Origin: Alphaproteobacteria bacterium HGW-Alphaproteobacteria-13
GTDB lineage: Bacteria; Pseudomonadota; Alphaproteobacteria; Sphingomonadales; Sphingomonadaceae
Reading direction: 5' to 3'
Length of the DNA: 9,061 nt
Assembly (NCBI GenBank): GCA_002842935.1
Contig: PHEM01000108.1
Coordinates: 1 to 9,061 of the forward strand
Positions 1-8,373 of this stretch are shown here, in pieces; position 1 is the first letter of the stretch, and each line of letters begins with the position of its first letter. A model generated the notes under the pieces. That model had not been told where the DNA came from. It ran no database searches and worked only from the letters and a program-made list of their open reading frames with translations. A program made the translations under genes and the position numbers.

Positions 1-376
1 GCGGGGCGGCATAGCGGATGCCCATCGCCACCGATCGCAGGATCAGGTTCATCGACAGGTCCCAGCCTTCGGGCGTGATCTCGTCGATCGGGGCGCGGTC
101 GCCGCCCGCCGCCGCATTGTTGAAGACGATGTCGATGCCGCCGGCGCGCGCCGCGGCTTCGTTCATCAGCGCCTCTATGTCGGCGGGTTTCGTGACGTCG
201 CAGCGGATGAATTCGATCCGCCCGTTCGACTGTTCCGCCAGCGCCCGGCCGCCCGCTTCGTCGATGTCGGCGGCAAAGACATGCGCGCCCTCGCCCGCGA
301 GTTTCAGCACGGCCGCCTTGCCGATGCCCGATGCCGCGCCCGTGACCACGGCGATTTTTCCGGCGAATCGCATCAT
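1..376 (-). CDS. Short-chain dehydrogenase/reductase (SDR), partial: N-terminal 125 residues
   Basis: The reverse strand reads a classical SDR N-terminus from an ATG at 376; a second ATG follows at 373 and either could be the start. A GGGAGAG ribosome binding site lies just upstream. The Rossmann dinucleotide motif TGAASGIG is at residues 12-19. An acidic AADID segment at 36-40 ends the second strand, suggesting NAD(H) preference. CDVT at 59-62 and NNAAAGG at 86-92 (the NNAG region) follow. The gene runs off the left edge before the catalytic Ser and YxxxK, so activity cannot be checked. An SDR is a cytosolic NAD(P)-dependent oxidoreductase of alcohols or ketones; the substrate here is unknown. 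It is divergent from the acyl-CoA dehydrogenase operon across a 167-bp shared region, so a linked role in the same catabolic pathway is plausible but inferred. Confidence 0.9.
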   Translation of the reverse strand, partial: MMRFAGKIAVVTGAASGIGKAAVLKLAGEGAHVFAADIDEAGGRALAEQSNGRIEFIRCDVTKPADIEALMNEAAARAGGIDIVFNNAAAGGDRAPIDEITPEGWDLSMNLILRSVAMGIRYAAP

Positions 377-449
377 CCACTCTCCCGTTTCATTTTGCGA
401 CCTAGCTTAGGCGCGTCAGGGGGCGCGTCAACGGCGTGCAGGCGGACGC

Positions 450-461
450 TACGGCGCCGTA
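450..461. promoter_or_regulatory. 12-bp perfect palindrome in the divergent promoter region
   Basis: TACGGCGCCGTA is its own reverse complement. It lies between the leftward SDR (start 376) and the rightward acyl-CoA dehydrogenase (start 544), where an operator could serve both genes. No regulator family is recognised from it, and a GC-rich 12-mer palindrome may be chance. Confidence 0.25.
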
Positions 462-483
462 ACGGCAAGTGCGCCCCGTCAAG

Positions 484-499
484 TTGACGCTTGCGTAAA
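484..499. promoter_or_regulatory. Candidate MerR-type (LiuR-like) operator upstream of the acyl-CoA dehydrogenase operon
   Basis: TTGACGCTTGCGTAAA is an inverted repeat: ACGC-TT-GCGT is perfect, and the outer TT/AA also pair, with one mismatch at 486/497. Its layout resembles the 16-bp TTTACGT..ACGTAAA-like palindromes reported for LiuR-type MerR regulators of branched-chain and acyl-CoA catabolism; this comparison is from memory. The left half doubles as a possible -35 (TTGACG), but no convincing -10 follows at a normal distance. A second overlapping palindrome, GTCAAGTTGAC, spans 478-488. The site is 45 bp before the ATG at 544. Confidence 0.4.
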
Positions 500-543
500 G
501 TAGACAATTCGCTCTAGGTGCCTTCGCAGAAGAGGAGCCTGAC

Positions 544-1725
544 ATGAGCGAACTGGACGCTTTCCGCGCCGAAGTGCGGGAATGGCTGGAGGCCAATTGC
601 CCCCCCGAAATGCGCGAACCCGTGCGCGACGAGAGCGACGTCTGTTGGGGCGGACGCAAATGCGTGTTCAAGAATGACGCCCAAAAACAATGGCTCGAAG
701 CCTGCGTGGCAAAGGGCTACACCGTCCCCGACTGGCCGAAACCCTATGGCGGCGCGGGCCTGTCGCCCGAAGAGACGAAGATCCTCAAGCAGGAAATGAA
801 GCGCATCAATGCGCGCTCGCCGCTCGACAGTTTCGGCATCTGGATGCTGGGTCCCGCGCTGCTCAAGTTCGGGACCGAAGAGCAGAAGGTCCATTATCTC
901 GGTCAGATTGCGCGCGGTGAAATCCGCTGGTGCCAGGGCTATTCGGAGCCGGGTTCGGGCAGCGACCTCGTGTCCCTGCAAACCTTCGGCGAAGATAAGG
1001 GCGATCATTGGGTCGTCAACGGGTCGAAGATCTGGACCAGCTATGCCGACAAGGCCGACTGGATCTTCTGCCTCGTCCGCACCGACAAGGCGAACAAATA
1101 TCAGGGCATCACCTTCATGCTCTTCGACATGGAAAGCCCCGGCGTCACCACCAAGCCGATCAAGCTGATCAGCGGCAACTCGCCCTTCTGCGAAACCTTC
1201 TTCGACGATGTCGCGGTGCCGAAGACGCAGTTCGTCGGCGAAATCAACCGCGGCTGGGACGTCGCCAAATATCTCTTGGGCCATGAGCGCGAGATGATCT
1301 CCGGCGGCGGCGCGGGCGGCGACATGGTCAGCATCGGTGCGGTCTTCGCCAAGTCGATCGGCAAGAACGACCATGGCGAACTGGACGACCCGATCCTGCG
1401 CGCCGAAATGGCGGCGTTCGACGTCGATGTCTTCGCCTATCGCGCGATGGGCGAGCGTTTCATGGACATGTGGAAGACCGGCCGTGCGCATCCCGCGTCG
1501 TCGAACATGATGAAATATGTCGGGACCGAGCTGAACAAGCGCCGCTACGAGCTGGTCATGGCGGGCGGCGGCAGCGAGGCGCTGGAATGGGACAGCCCGG
1601 AAACGTCGGGCGGCGCCCGCCCGCGCGCCTGGCTGCGCACCAAGGCCAACTCGATCGAAGGCGGGACGAGCGAAGTGATGCTCAATGTCATCGCCAAGCG
1701 TATCCTGGATTTGCCGGGGGCCTGA
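544..1725 (+). CDS. Acyl-CoA dehydrogenase, catalytic-Glu subunit of a probable heteromeric ACAD
   Basis: This 393-residue flavoprotein has the ACAD fold: an N-terminal helical domain, a middle beta domain and a C-terminal helical domain. It introduces an alpha,beta double bond into an acyl-CoA, passing electrons to ETF. The middle-domain signature is CQGYSEPGSGSD (130-141), followed by WTSYADKADW (164-173) against the flavin. Near the C-terminus IEGGTSE (371-377) places Glu372 at the catalytic base position of medium-chain ACADs. The usual RxxFG motif, whose Arg binds the FAD of the neighbouring subunit, is missing: residues 270-290 read IGKNDHGELDDPILR-like sequence instead. An AGAGGAG ribosome binding site at 531-537, 6 nt before the ATG, fixes the start. 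The adjacent gene has the opposite defect, so the two probably form one alpha2beta2 enzyme. The substrate is unknown; steroid-like, branched or bulky acyl-CoAs are typical of such pairs. Confidence 0.93.
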   Translation: MSELDAFRAEVREWLEANCPPEMREPVRDESDVCWGGRKCVFKNDAQKQWLEACVAKGYTVPDWPKPYGGAGLSPEETKILKQEMKRINARSPLDSFGIWMLGPALLKFGTEEQKVHYLGQIARGEIRWCQGYSEPGSGSDLVSLQTFGEDKGDHWVVNGSKIWTSYADKADWIFCLVRTDKANKYQGITFMLFDMESPGVTTKPIKLISGNSPFCETFFDDVAVPKTQFVGEINRGWDVAKYLLGHEREMISGGGAGGDMVSIGAVFAKSIGKNDHGELDDPILRAEMAAFDVDVFAYRAMGERFMDMWKTGRAHPASSNMMKYVGTELNKRRYELVMAGGGSEALEWDSPETSGGARPRAWLRTKANSIEGGTSEVMLNVIAKRILDLPGA

Positions 1726-1730
1726 CCTTT

Positions 1731-1846
1731 CCCCTCCCGCAGGCGGGAGGGGCAGCGAGACTTGCGAGCTTGCTCGCTAGTCGCAGCGGGGTGGGCGGAC
1801 GCGATGCCGCTGGCCCACCCCTAACCCCTCCCGCAAGCGGGAGGGG
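1731..1846. repeat. 116-bp multi-hairpin intergenic repeat (REP/MITE-like) inside the ACAD operon
   Basis: This region fills nearly all of the 136-bp gap between the two ACAD genes and holds four inverted repeats in a row. The arms are 1731-1740/1743-1752 (10 bp, CCCCTCCCGC), 1764-1769/1772-1777 (extended by GACT/AGTC at 1759-1782 with one T:T mismatch), 1788-1796/1813-1821 (9 bp, GGGGTGGGC) and 1825-1834/1837-1846 (10 bp). The first and last hairpins are near-identical copies differing in the 2-nt loop (AG or AA). Because the outermost arms are complementary, the whole element could also fold as one long stem. It has no coding capacity I would trust. I recall similar CCCTCCCGC hairpin elements dispersed in sphingomonad genomes; copy number here is unchecked. 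No target-site duplication is evident. Confidence 0.8.
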
Positions 1847-1861
1847 AACTGGAGACAAAAA

Positions 1862-2980
1862 ATGCCGCTTTATCACAATGACGACCAGGCGATGCTCAAG
1901 GACAGCGTTGCGCCTTTCGTGGCCGAACAGGCGCCGGTCGCGCATCTCCGCCAGCTTCGCGACACCAATGACGCCACGGGCTTCTCGCGCGAGCTGTGGG
2001 CGCAGTTCGTCGAAATGGGCCTGCCCGGCATGCTGGTGCCGGAGGCGCATGGCGGACTGGGCATGGGTCATATGGAGGCGGGCATCGTGCTTGAGGAAAT
2101 CGGCCGCAACCTGACGCCGTCGCCTTTCCTGTCGACCGGCGTCGGCGCGGTCGCCGCGCTCGCCAAGGCAGGCGGCACGCAGGCGGAGCGCTGGCTGCCC
2201 GCGATCGCGGCGGGCGAGGCGATCGTCGCGCTGGCGATCGACGAAGGCGCGAAGCATCGCCCCGACCGCATCGCCACGACCGCGGCGCGCGCCGGCAACG
2301 GCTTTCGCCTCGACGGCAAGAAGAGCTTCGTCCTCCATGGCCATGTCGCCGACATGAGCATCGTCGCGGCCAAGACCGACGGCGGCATCACCTTGTTCGC
2401 GGTGCCCAGGCAAGCGAAGGGCGTCACAGCCGACCCGCGCCGCCTCGTCGACTCCAGCCTCGCGAGCCATGTCACGCTGGACGGCGTCGAAGTCGATGCC
2501 GACGCCGTGATTGGCGAAGTCGATGCGGGCGAGGACGTGCTGAACGCGCTGCTCGCCGCGACGCGCACGGGCGCGGCGGCCGAGATGGTCGGCGTCGGAC
2601 AGGGTGCGATGGACATGACCGTCAATTACCTCAAGGAACGCAAGCAGTTCGGCAAGCTGATCGGCGAATTCCAAGCGCTCCAGCACCGCGCCGCGCATCT
2701 CTATGGCGAAATGGAGGTCGCGCGCGCGACGGTGATGAAGGCGCAGCAATTGCTCGACGAAGGCAGCGACGGCGCGAAGCTGATGGTCTCGGTCGCCAAG
2801 GCCAAGGCCGGGCGCGCCGCGGGTCTCGCGGTGCGCGAGGGCGTGCAGATGCACGGCGGCATCGGCATGACCGACGAATATGACATCGGTCTCTATATGA
2901 AGCGCGACCGCGCGCTGGCCGAATATATGGGCGACGTGCATTATCATATCGACCAGGTCGCGCGGATGAATGGGTATTGA
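1862..2980 (+). CDS. Acyl-CoA dehydrogenase, partner subunit lacking the catalytic Glu
   Basis: This 372-residue ACAD-family protein carries the flavin-binding half of the fold. KERKQFGKLIGEFQALQH (258-275) is the RxxFG motif, whose Arg260 contacts FAD in the partner subunit. MHGGIGMTDEYD (330-341) is the C-terminal family signature. The middle-domain signature is degenerate: ALAIDEGAKHRPD stands where TEPxxGSD is usual. The C-terminus reads RALAEYMGD (350-358) where the catalytic EGT would be, so the base is absent. On its own it should be a poor dehydrogenase. With the upstream gene it completes a heteromeric enzyme, as known for the FadE28/FadE29 and ChsE families. The start is supported by GGAG at 1851-1854, 7 nt before the ATG and just outside the last hairpin of the repeat. 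It is separated from the next gene by 37 bp. Confidence 0.92.
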   Translation: MPLYHNDDQAMLKDSVAPFVAEQAPVAHLRQLRDTNDATGFSRELWAQFVEMGLPGMLVPEAHGGLGMGHMEAGIVLEEIGRNLTPSPFLSTGVGAVAALAKAGGTQAERWLPAIAAGEAIVALAIDEGAKHRPDRIATTAARAGNGFRLDGKKSFVLHGHVADMSIVAAKTDGGITLFAVPRQAKGVTADPRRLVDSSLASHVTLDGVEVDADAVIGEVDAGEDVLNALLAATRTGAAAEMVGVGQGAMDMTVNYLKERKQFGKLIGEFQALQHRAAHLYGEMEVARATVMKAQQLLDEGSDGAKLMVSVAKAKAGRAAGLAVREGVQMHGGIGMTDEYDIGLYMKRDRALAEYMGDVHYHIDQVARMNGY

Positions 2981-3017
2981 GACCGGGCATTCTCAAACGG
3001 AACAAAGGAATGACGCT

Positions 3018-3821
3018 ATGAACCTTCAGGACATGTTCGGTCTCGACGGCCGTATCGCGCTCGTCACGGGCGGCTCGCGCGGCATCGGCAAGATGATCGT
3101 CGAGGGTTTCCTCGCCGCGGGCTGCGCGCGCGTCTATATCTCGGCGCGCAAGACCGCGCAGATCGAGGCGGCGGTCGCCGATTTCGAAACCCGCTATCCG
3201 GGCAAGGTCGTCGGCTTGCCCGTCGACCTCGCGACGGTCGAGGGCTGCCGCAGCCTCGCCAAGGAACTGGAAGCGCGCGAGCAGCGGCTCGACATCCTCG
3301 TCAACAATGCGGGCGCGGCCTGGGGGGAGCCGTTCGATACCTTCCCCGAAAGCGGCTGGGACAAGGTGATGGACATCAACGTCAAATCGCCCTTCTTCCT
3401 GACGCAGGCGCTGCACACCCTCTTGAAGGCGGGCGGCTCGCCCGAACGGCCCGCGAAGGTCATCAACATCGGCTCGATCGACGGGATTCGCCTCAATCCG
3501 TGGGAAACCTACAGCTATCACGCGTCGAAGGCGGCGATCCTGTACCTCACCAAGCGCCTCGCCGCGCGGCTGGTCGAGGACCATATCCTCGTCACCGCGA
3601 TCGCACCGGGCGCGTTCGAGTCGGATATGAACAAGGCCGCGCGCGACCATGGCGACGCCGTCGCTCAGACCATCCCGACCAAGCGCATCGGCGTGCCGGA
3701 GGACATGGCGGGCGCCGCCATCTTCCTCGCGTCGAAGGCGGGCGACTATGTCGTCGGCGACACGATCGCGGTCGACGGCGGGCTGGTCTACGGCCATCTG
3801 GGCAGCAGCATCGACGCCTGA
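3018..3821 (+). CDS. SDR family oxidoreductase, RhlG-like (3-oxoacyl reductase type)
   Basis: This is a complete 267-residue classical SDR. It shows TGGSRGIG (17-24) for the dinucleotide, SARK (42-45) favouring NADP(H), NNAGAAWGE (96-104), Asn121, catalytic Ser153 in NIGSIDG, and YHASK with Tyr167 and Lys171. IAPGAFESDM (195-204) follows, and the C-terminal VDGG region is at 252-255. The overall sequence resembles RhlG-type reductases, which act on 3-oxoacyl or related carbonyl groups; the exact substrate is unknown. I chose the ATG at 3018 because AAAGGAA lies 7 nt upstream. An in-frame ATG at 2970 would overlap the preceding gene and add 16 residues foreign to the family. It is the third gene of the ACAD operon and probably handles the hydroxy/keto step, or an alcohol group on the same substrate. 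Confidence 0.92.
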   Translation: MNLQDMFGLDGRIALVTGGSRGIGKMIVEGFLAAGCARVYISARKTAQIEAAVADFETRYPGKVVGLPVDLATVEGCRSLAKELEAREQRLDILVNNAGAAWGEPFDTFPESGWDKVMDINVKSPFFLTQALHTLLKAGGSPERPAKVINIGSIDGIRLNPWETYSYHASKAAILYLTKRLAARLVEDHILVTAIAPGAFESDMNKAARDHGDAVAQTIPTKRIGVPEDMAGAAIFLASKAGDYVVGDTIAVDGGLVYGHLGSSIDA

Positions 3822-3828
3822 TCCCCCC

Positions 3829-3854
3829 GTCGCCCCCGCCTGCGCGGGGGCGAC
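3829..3854. terminator. GC-rich hairpin between convergent genes (bidirectional terminator or dispersed repeat)
   Basis: An 11-bp perfect stem, GTCGCCCCCGC at 3829-3839 paired with 3844-3854, encloses a 4-nt loop. It sits in the 40-bp gap between the rightward SDR and the leftward ppc, where a shared terminator is expected. There is no T-tract on either side, so it is not a canonical intrinsic terminator. The CCCCCGCCTGCGCGGGGG core is a type I recall as dispersed in sphingomonad genomes, so it may be a repeat serving as a transcript end. Confidence 0.55.
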
Positions 3855-3861
3855 GCGACAT

Positions 3862-6534
<2,673 letters not shown>

Positions 6535-6544
6535 GGCGGCCTTT

Positions 6545-6557
6545 GCTGCAACGCAGC
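6545..6557 (-). promoter_or_regulatory. Small hairpin next to the ppc ribosome binding site
   Basis: GCTGC and GCAGC arms (6545-6549 and 6553-6557) with a 3-nt loop lie directly before the AAAGG ribosome binding site of ppc on the reverse strand. It could tune translation initiation, but the stem is short and may be chance. Confidence 0.25.
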
Positions 6558-6574
6558 GGACGCTACGTCAAGCG

Positions 6575-6590
6575 GCGCATAGCTATGCGC
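6575..6590. promoter_or_regulatory. 16-bp perfect palindrome upstream of ppc (candidate operator)
   Basis: GCGCATAGCTATGCGC is a perfect 16-bp inverted repeat with no spacer, about 40 bp before the ppc start codon. This is the right place for an operator or a 5' leader hairpin. I do not recognise a regulator for it. A TTGACG hexamer on the reverse strand (6571 down to 6566) lies between it and the gene, but there is no convincing -10. Confidence 0.4.
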
Positions 6591-6632
6591 GCGCCGCCGT
6601 CCGTTCGCGTGGCAACGCCGCTTTAATATTAT

Positions 6633-6803
6633 TTCACGCGAAGACGCGAAGACGCGAAGACGCGAAGAGGTCGCGCTTGCCGCGAAGCGGCTTTCTCTTC
6701 CTGCCGCCCAGCCAGCCGCACCGTTGAAAGAATAAGGGACCTGTCGGTCCCGACTGTCATCTTCGCGCCTTCGCGCCTTCGCGCCTTCGCGTCTTCGCGT
6801 GAA
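6633..6803. repeat. 171-bp palindromic element with tandem-octamer arms (non-coding, MITE-like)
   Basis: The left arm is TTC followed by four perfect copies of ACGCGAAG (6636-6667). The right arm is five octamers, three CTTCGCGC then two CTTCGCGT (6761-6800), followed by GAA. The outer 19 bases of the two arms are exact inverted repeats; further in they differ only at the first base of each octamer (A or G read outward-in). Inside lie a GCCGC/GCGGC hairpin (6679-6691), nested within GAAGAG/CTCTTC (6664-6669 and 6695-6700), and a GGGACC/GGTCCC hairpin with a 4-nt loop (6736-6751). No transposase or credible gene is encoded. It occupies most of the 298-bp gap between the HNH gene and ppc; 6535-6632 is left for the ppc promoter and leader. 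No clear target duplication is seen. Confidence 0.8.
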
Positions 6804-6832
6804 CCAACAAAGCGCCGCGCCTGCGGAACGGC

Positions 6833-7399
6833 CTACCCTTCCAGTTCGACGTCCCAGTACAGCCAGTCGATCCAGCTTTCGTGCAGATAATTGGGCGGAA
6901 AGGCGCGGCCATTGTCCTGAAGCTGCCAGCTCGTCGGGCGCCACGGCCGGCGATGGAGCGGCATATGCGCCTGCGCGGGAGTGCGCCCGCCTTTTTTCAG
7001 GTTGCAGGGCGCGCAGGCGGTGGTGACATTGTCCCAGCTCGTCCGTCCGCCCAGCCGGCGCGGCACGACATGGTCGAAGGTCAGGTCCTTACCCGACCCG
7101 CAATATTGGCAGGAAAAGCGGTCGCGCAGGAACAGGTTGAAGCGCGTGAAGGCGGGATATTGCGACGGCTTCACATATTGGCGCAGCGCGATGACGCTGG
7201 GGATCGGCATGGTGCGCGTCGGCGAATGGATTTCGCGTGCGTAATTCTCGACGATCGTCACGCGGTCGAGGAATACCGCCTTGACCGCCGTCTGCCACGG
7301 CCACAGGCTGAGCGGGTAGTAACTGAGCGGCGTATAGTCGGCGTTCAGCACCAGCGCGGGGCAATTGTCGGGATGGCGGGCAAGGTCGGGATGGAACAT
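6833..7399 (-). CDS. HNH endonuclease family protein
   Basis: This complete 188-residue protein has a C-terminal HNH nuclease fold with a structural zinc site. CQYC (97-100) and CAPC (129-132) supply four cysteines. DHVVPRRLGG (109-118) carries the metal- and water-handling Asp109-His110, SWDNV includes Asn124, and CN at 132-133 completes an HNN-type variant of the motif. The N-terminal part (LVLNADYTPLSYYPLSLWPW) is a conserved, tryptophan-rich segment of a family common as a single chromosomal copy in alphaproteobacteria. The C-terminus is also aromatic-rich (ESWIDWLYWDVELEG). Its biological role is unknown. Nothing here marks it as a restriction enzyme or homing nuclease, since no methylase or intron is adjacent. 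The ATG at 7399 has only a weak ribosome binding site. It is divergent from gluQ. Confidence 0.9.
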   Translation of the reverse strand: MFHPDLARHPDNCPALVLNADYTPLSYYPLSLWPWQTAVKAVFLDRVTIVENYAREIHSPTRTMPIPSVIALRQYVKPSQYPAFTRFNLFLRDRFSCQYCGSGKDLTFDHVVPRRLGGRTSWDNVTTACAPCNLKKGGRTPAQAHMPLHRRPWRPTSWQLQDNGRAFPPNYLHESWIDWLYWDVELEG

Positions 7400-7509
7400 G
7401 GCCAGGTAGCATCGCCCCTTTTGCTGCGCGGGATGGCGCGTCCCTGCCTGTCCCGCGTGACGCCGTCATTACATCATGGCTGGGATTCGGCCGTCAAGGG
7501 GGAAAGCCG
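7400..7509. other. Divergent intergenic region between the HNH gene and gluQ
   Basis: This 110-bp region must hold both promoters. I see no convincing -35/-10 pair, operator or structured RNA in it. The only clear signal is the purine-rich AAGGGGGAAAG just before the gluQ start. Confidence 0.5.
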
Positions 7510-8364
7510 ATGCTGACGCGCTTCGCGCCCAGCCCGACGGGCGCGCTGCATCTGGGCCATGCCTATAGCGCCGTGCTGGCGCACGACATGGCGCGCGCGG
7601 CGGGGGGGCGGTTCCGCCTGCGCATCGACGACATCGACGGCAGCCGATCGCGCGAGGAGCATCACGCGGCCGCGCTGGCCGATCTCGCGTGGCTGTCGCT
7701 CGATTGGGATGGAGAGCCGGTGCGCCAGTCGCATCGCCTGAACGACTATGCGGCGGCGCTGGACGATTTGCGCCTGCGCGATCTCGTCTATCCCTGTTTC
7801 TGCACGCGCGCCGACATCGCGGCGAGCCTGTCGGCGCCGCATGGTCCCTCCGGCGCCGTCTATCCCGGCACGTGCCGCGCGCTCGGCGCGGCGGAGCGGG
7901 AGGCGCGGCTGACGGAGGGGGAGGCGCATTGCTGGCGGCTCGACATGGCGCGCTCGGCGGCGCTGGCGGGACCACTGGCGTGGGAAGAGCAGGGGCAGGG
8001 CCTGCGTGCCGCCGACCCTGGCGCGCATGGCGACGTGGTGCTGGCGCGCAAGGACGCGCCCGCCAGCTATCACCTCGCGAGCACGGTCGACGACGCCGCG
8101 ATGGGCGTCACGCATGTGGTGCGCGGCGCCGACCTGATCGCATCGACCGACGTGCACCGTTTGTTGCAAGCCCTGCTGGGGCTGCCGACGCCGTGCTATC
8201 GCCACCATGCGCTCGTCTGCGGACCGGACGGCAGGCGGCTGGCGAAGCGCGATGCGGCGGCCGCGCTCGCCGCGCTGCGCTATGCGGGCGCGGACGGCGC
8301 GGCGCTGGCCGCCGATTTGCGCGCCGGGCGGCTTCCCACTGGATATTCGCTGCGAATGCCCTAG
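7510..8364 (+). CDS. gluQ: Glutamyl-Q tRNA(Asp) synthetase
   Basis: This 284-residue protein is a paralogue of the catalytic half of glutamyl-tRNA synthetase without an anticodon-binding domain. The family activates glutamate and attaches it to the queuosine at position 34 of tRNA(Asp). The start RFAPSPTGALHLGH (4-17) contains the HIGH-like HLGH. RIDDID is at 38-43. The zinc ligands CFC (Cys96, Cys98), Tyr118 and Cys122 match the GluQRS pattern. RGADL (205-209) and RRLAKRD (242-248, the KMSKS equivalent) follow. The length and lack of a C-terminal domain exclude a full GltX. AAGGGGGAAAG upstream fixes the ATG at 7510. Asp40 stands where family members usually have Glu in RIEDID. Its stop is 9 bp before the next gene, implying an operon. 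Confidence 0.95.
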   Translation: MLTRFAPSPTGALHLGHAYSAVLAHDMARAAGGRFRLRIDDIDGSRSREEHHAAALADLAWLSLDWDGEPVRQSHRLNDYAAALDDLRLRDLVYPCFCTRADIAASLSAPHGPSGAVYPGTCRALGAAEREARLTEGEAHCWRLDMARSAALAGPLAWEEQGQGLRAADPGAHGDVVLARKDAPASYHLASTVDDAAMGVTHVVRGADLIASTDVHRLLQALLGLPTPCYRHHALVCGPDGRRLAKRDAAAALAALRYAGADGAALAADLRAGRLPTGYSLRMP

Positions 8365-8373
8365 AATGGGTTC

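Noticed and set aside
514..1491. A 325-codon reverse-strand frame antisense to the first ACAD gene
   Set aside because: It has no recognisable domain and mirrors the ACAD codon pattern.
1731..1752. The first hairpin after the ACAD alpha gene as an intrinsic terminator
   Set aside because: No T-tract follows. A near-identical hairpin recurs at 1825-1846, and the next gene is an obligate partner, so a repeat element fits better.
1688..2947. A 419-codon reverse-strand frame across the repeat and second ACAD gene
   Set aside because: It is antisense to a clear ACAD. Its C-terminal PLAGGVRGG-like end is simply the translated intergenic repeat.
2970..3017. An upstream in-frame ATG (2970) for the RhlG-like SDR
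   Set aside because: It overlaps the previous gene, has no ribosome binding site, and adds residues absent from the family. The ATG at 3018 has a good ribosome binding site.
6548..6571. A ppc promoter starting with TTGACG on the reverse strand
   Set aside because: No acceptable -10 hexamer follows at 16-18 bp, and the start would fall almost on the ribosome binding site.
6636..6800. Octamer repeats as a possible CRISPR array
   Set aside because: Repeats are 8 bp and directly adjacent with no spacers, and the two sets are inverted to each other.
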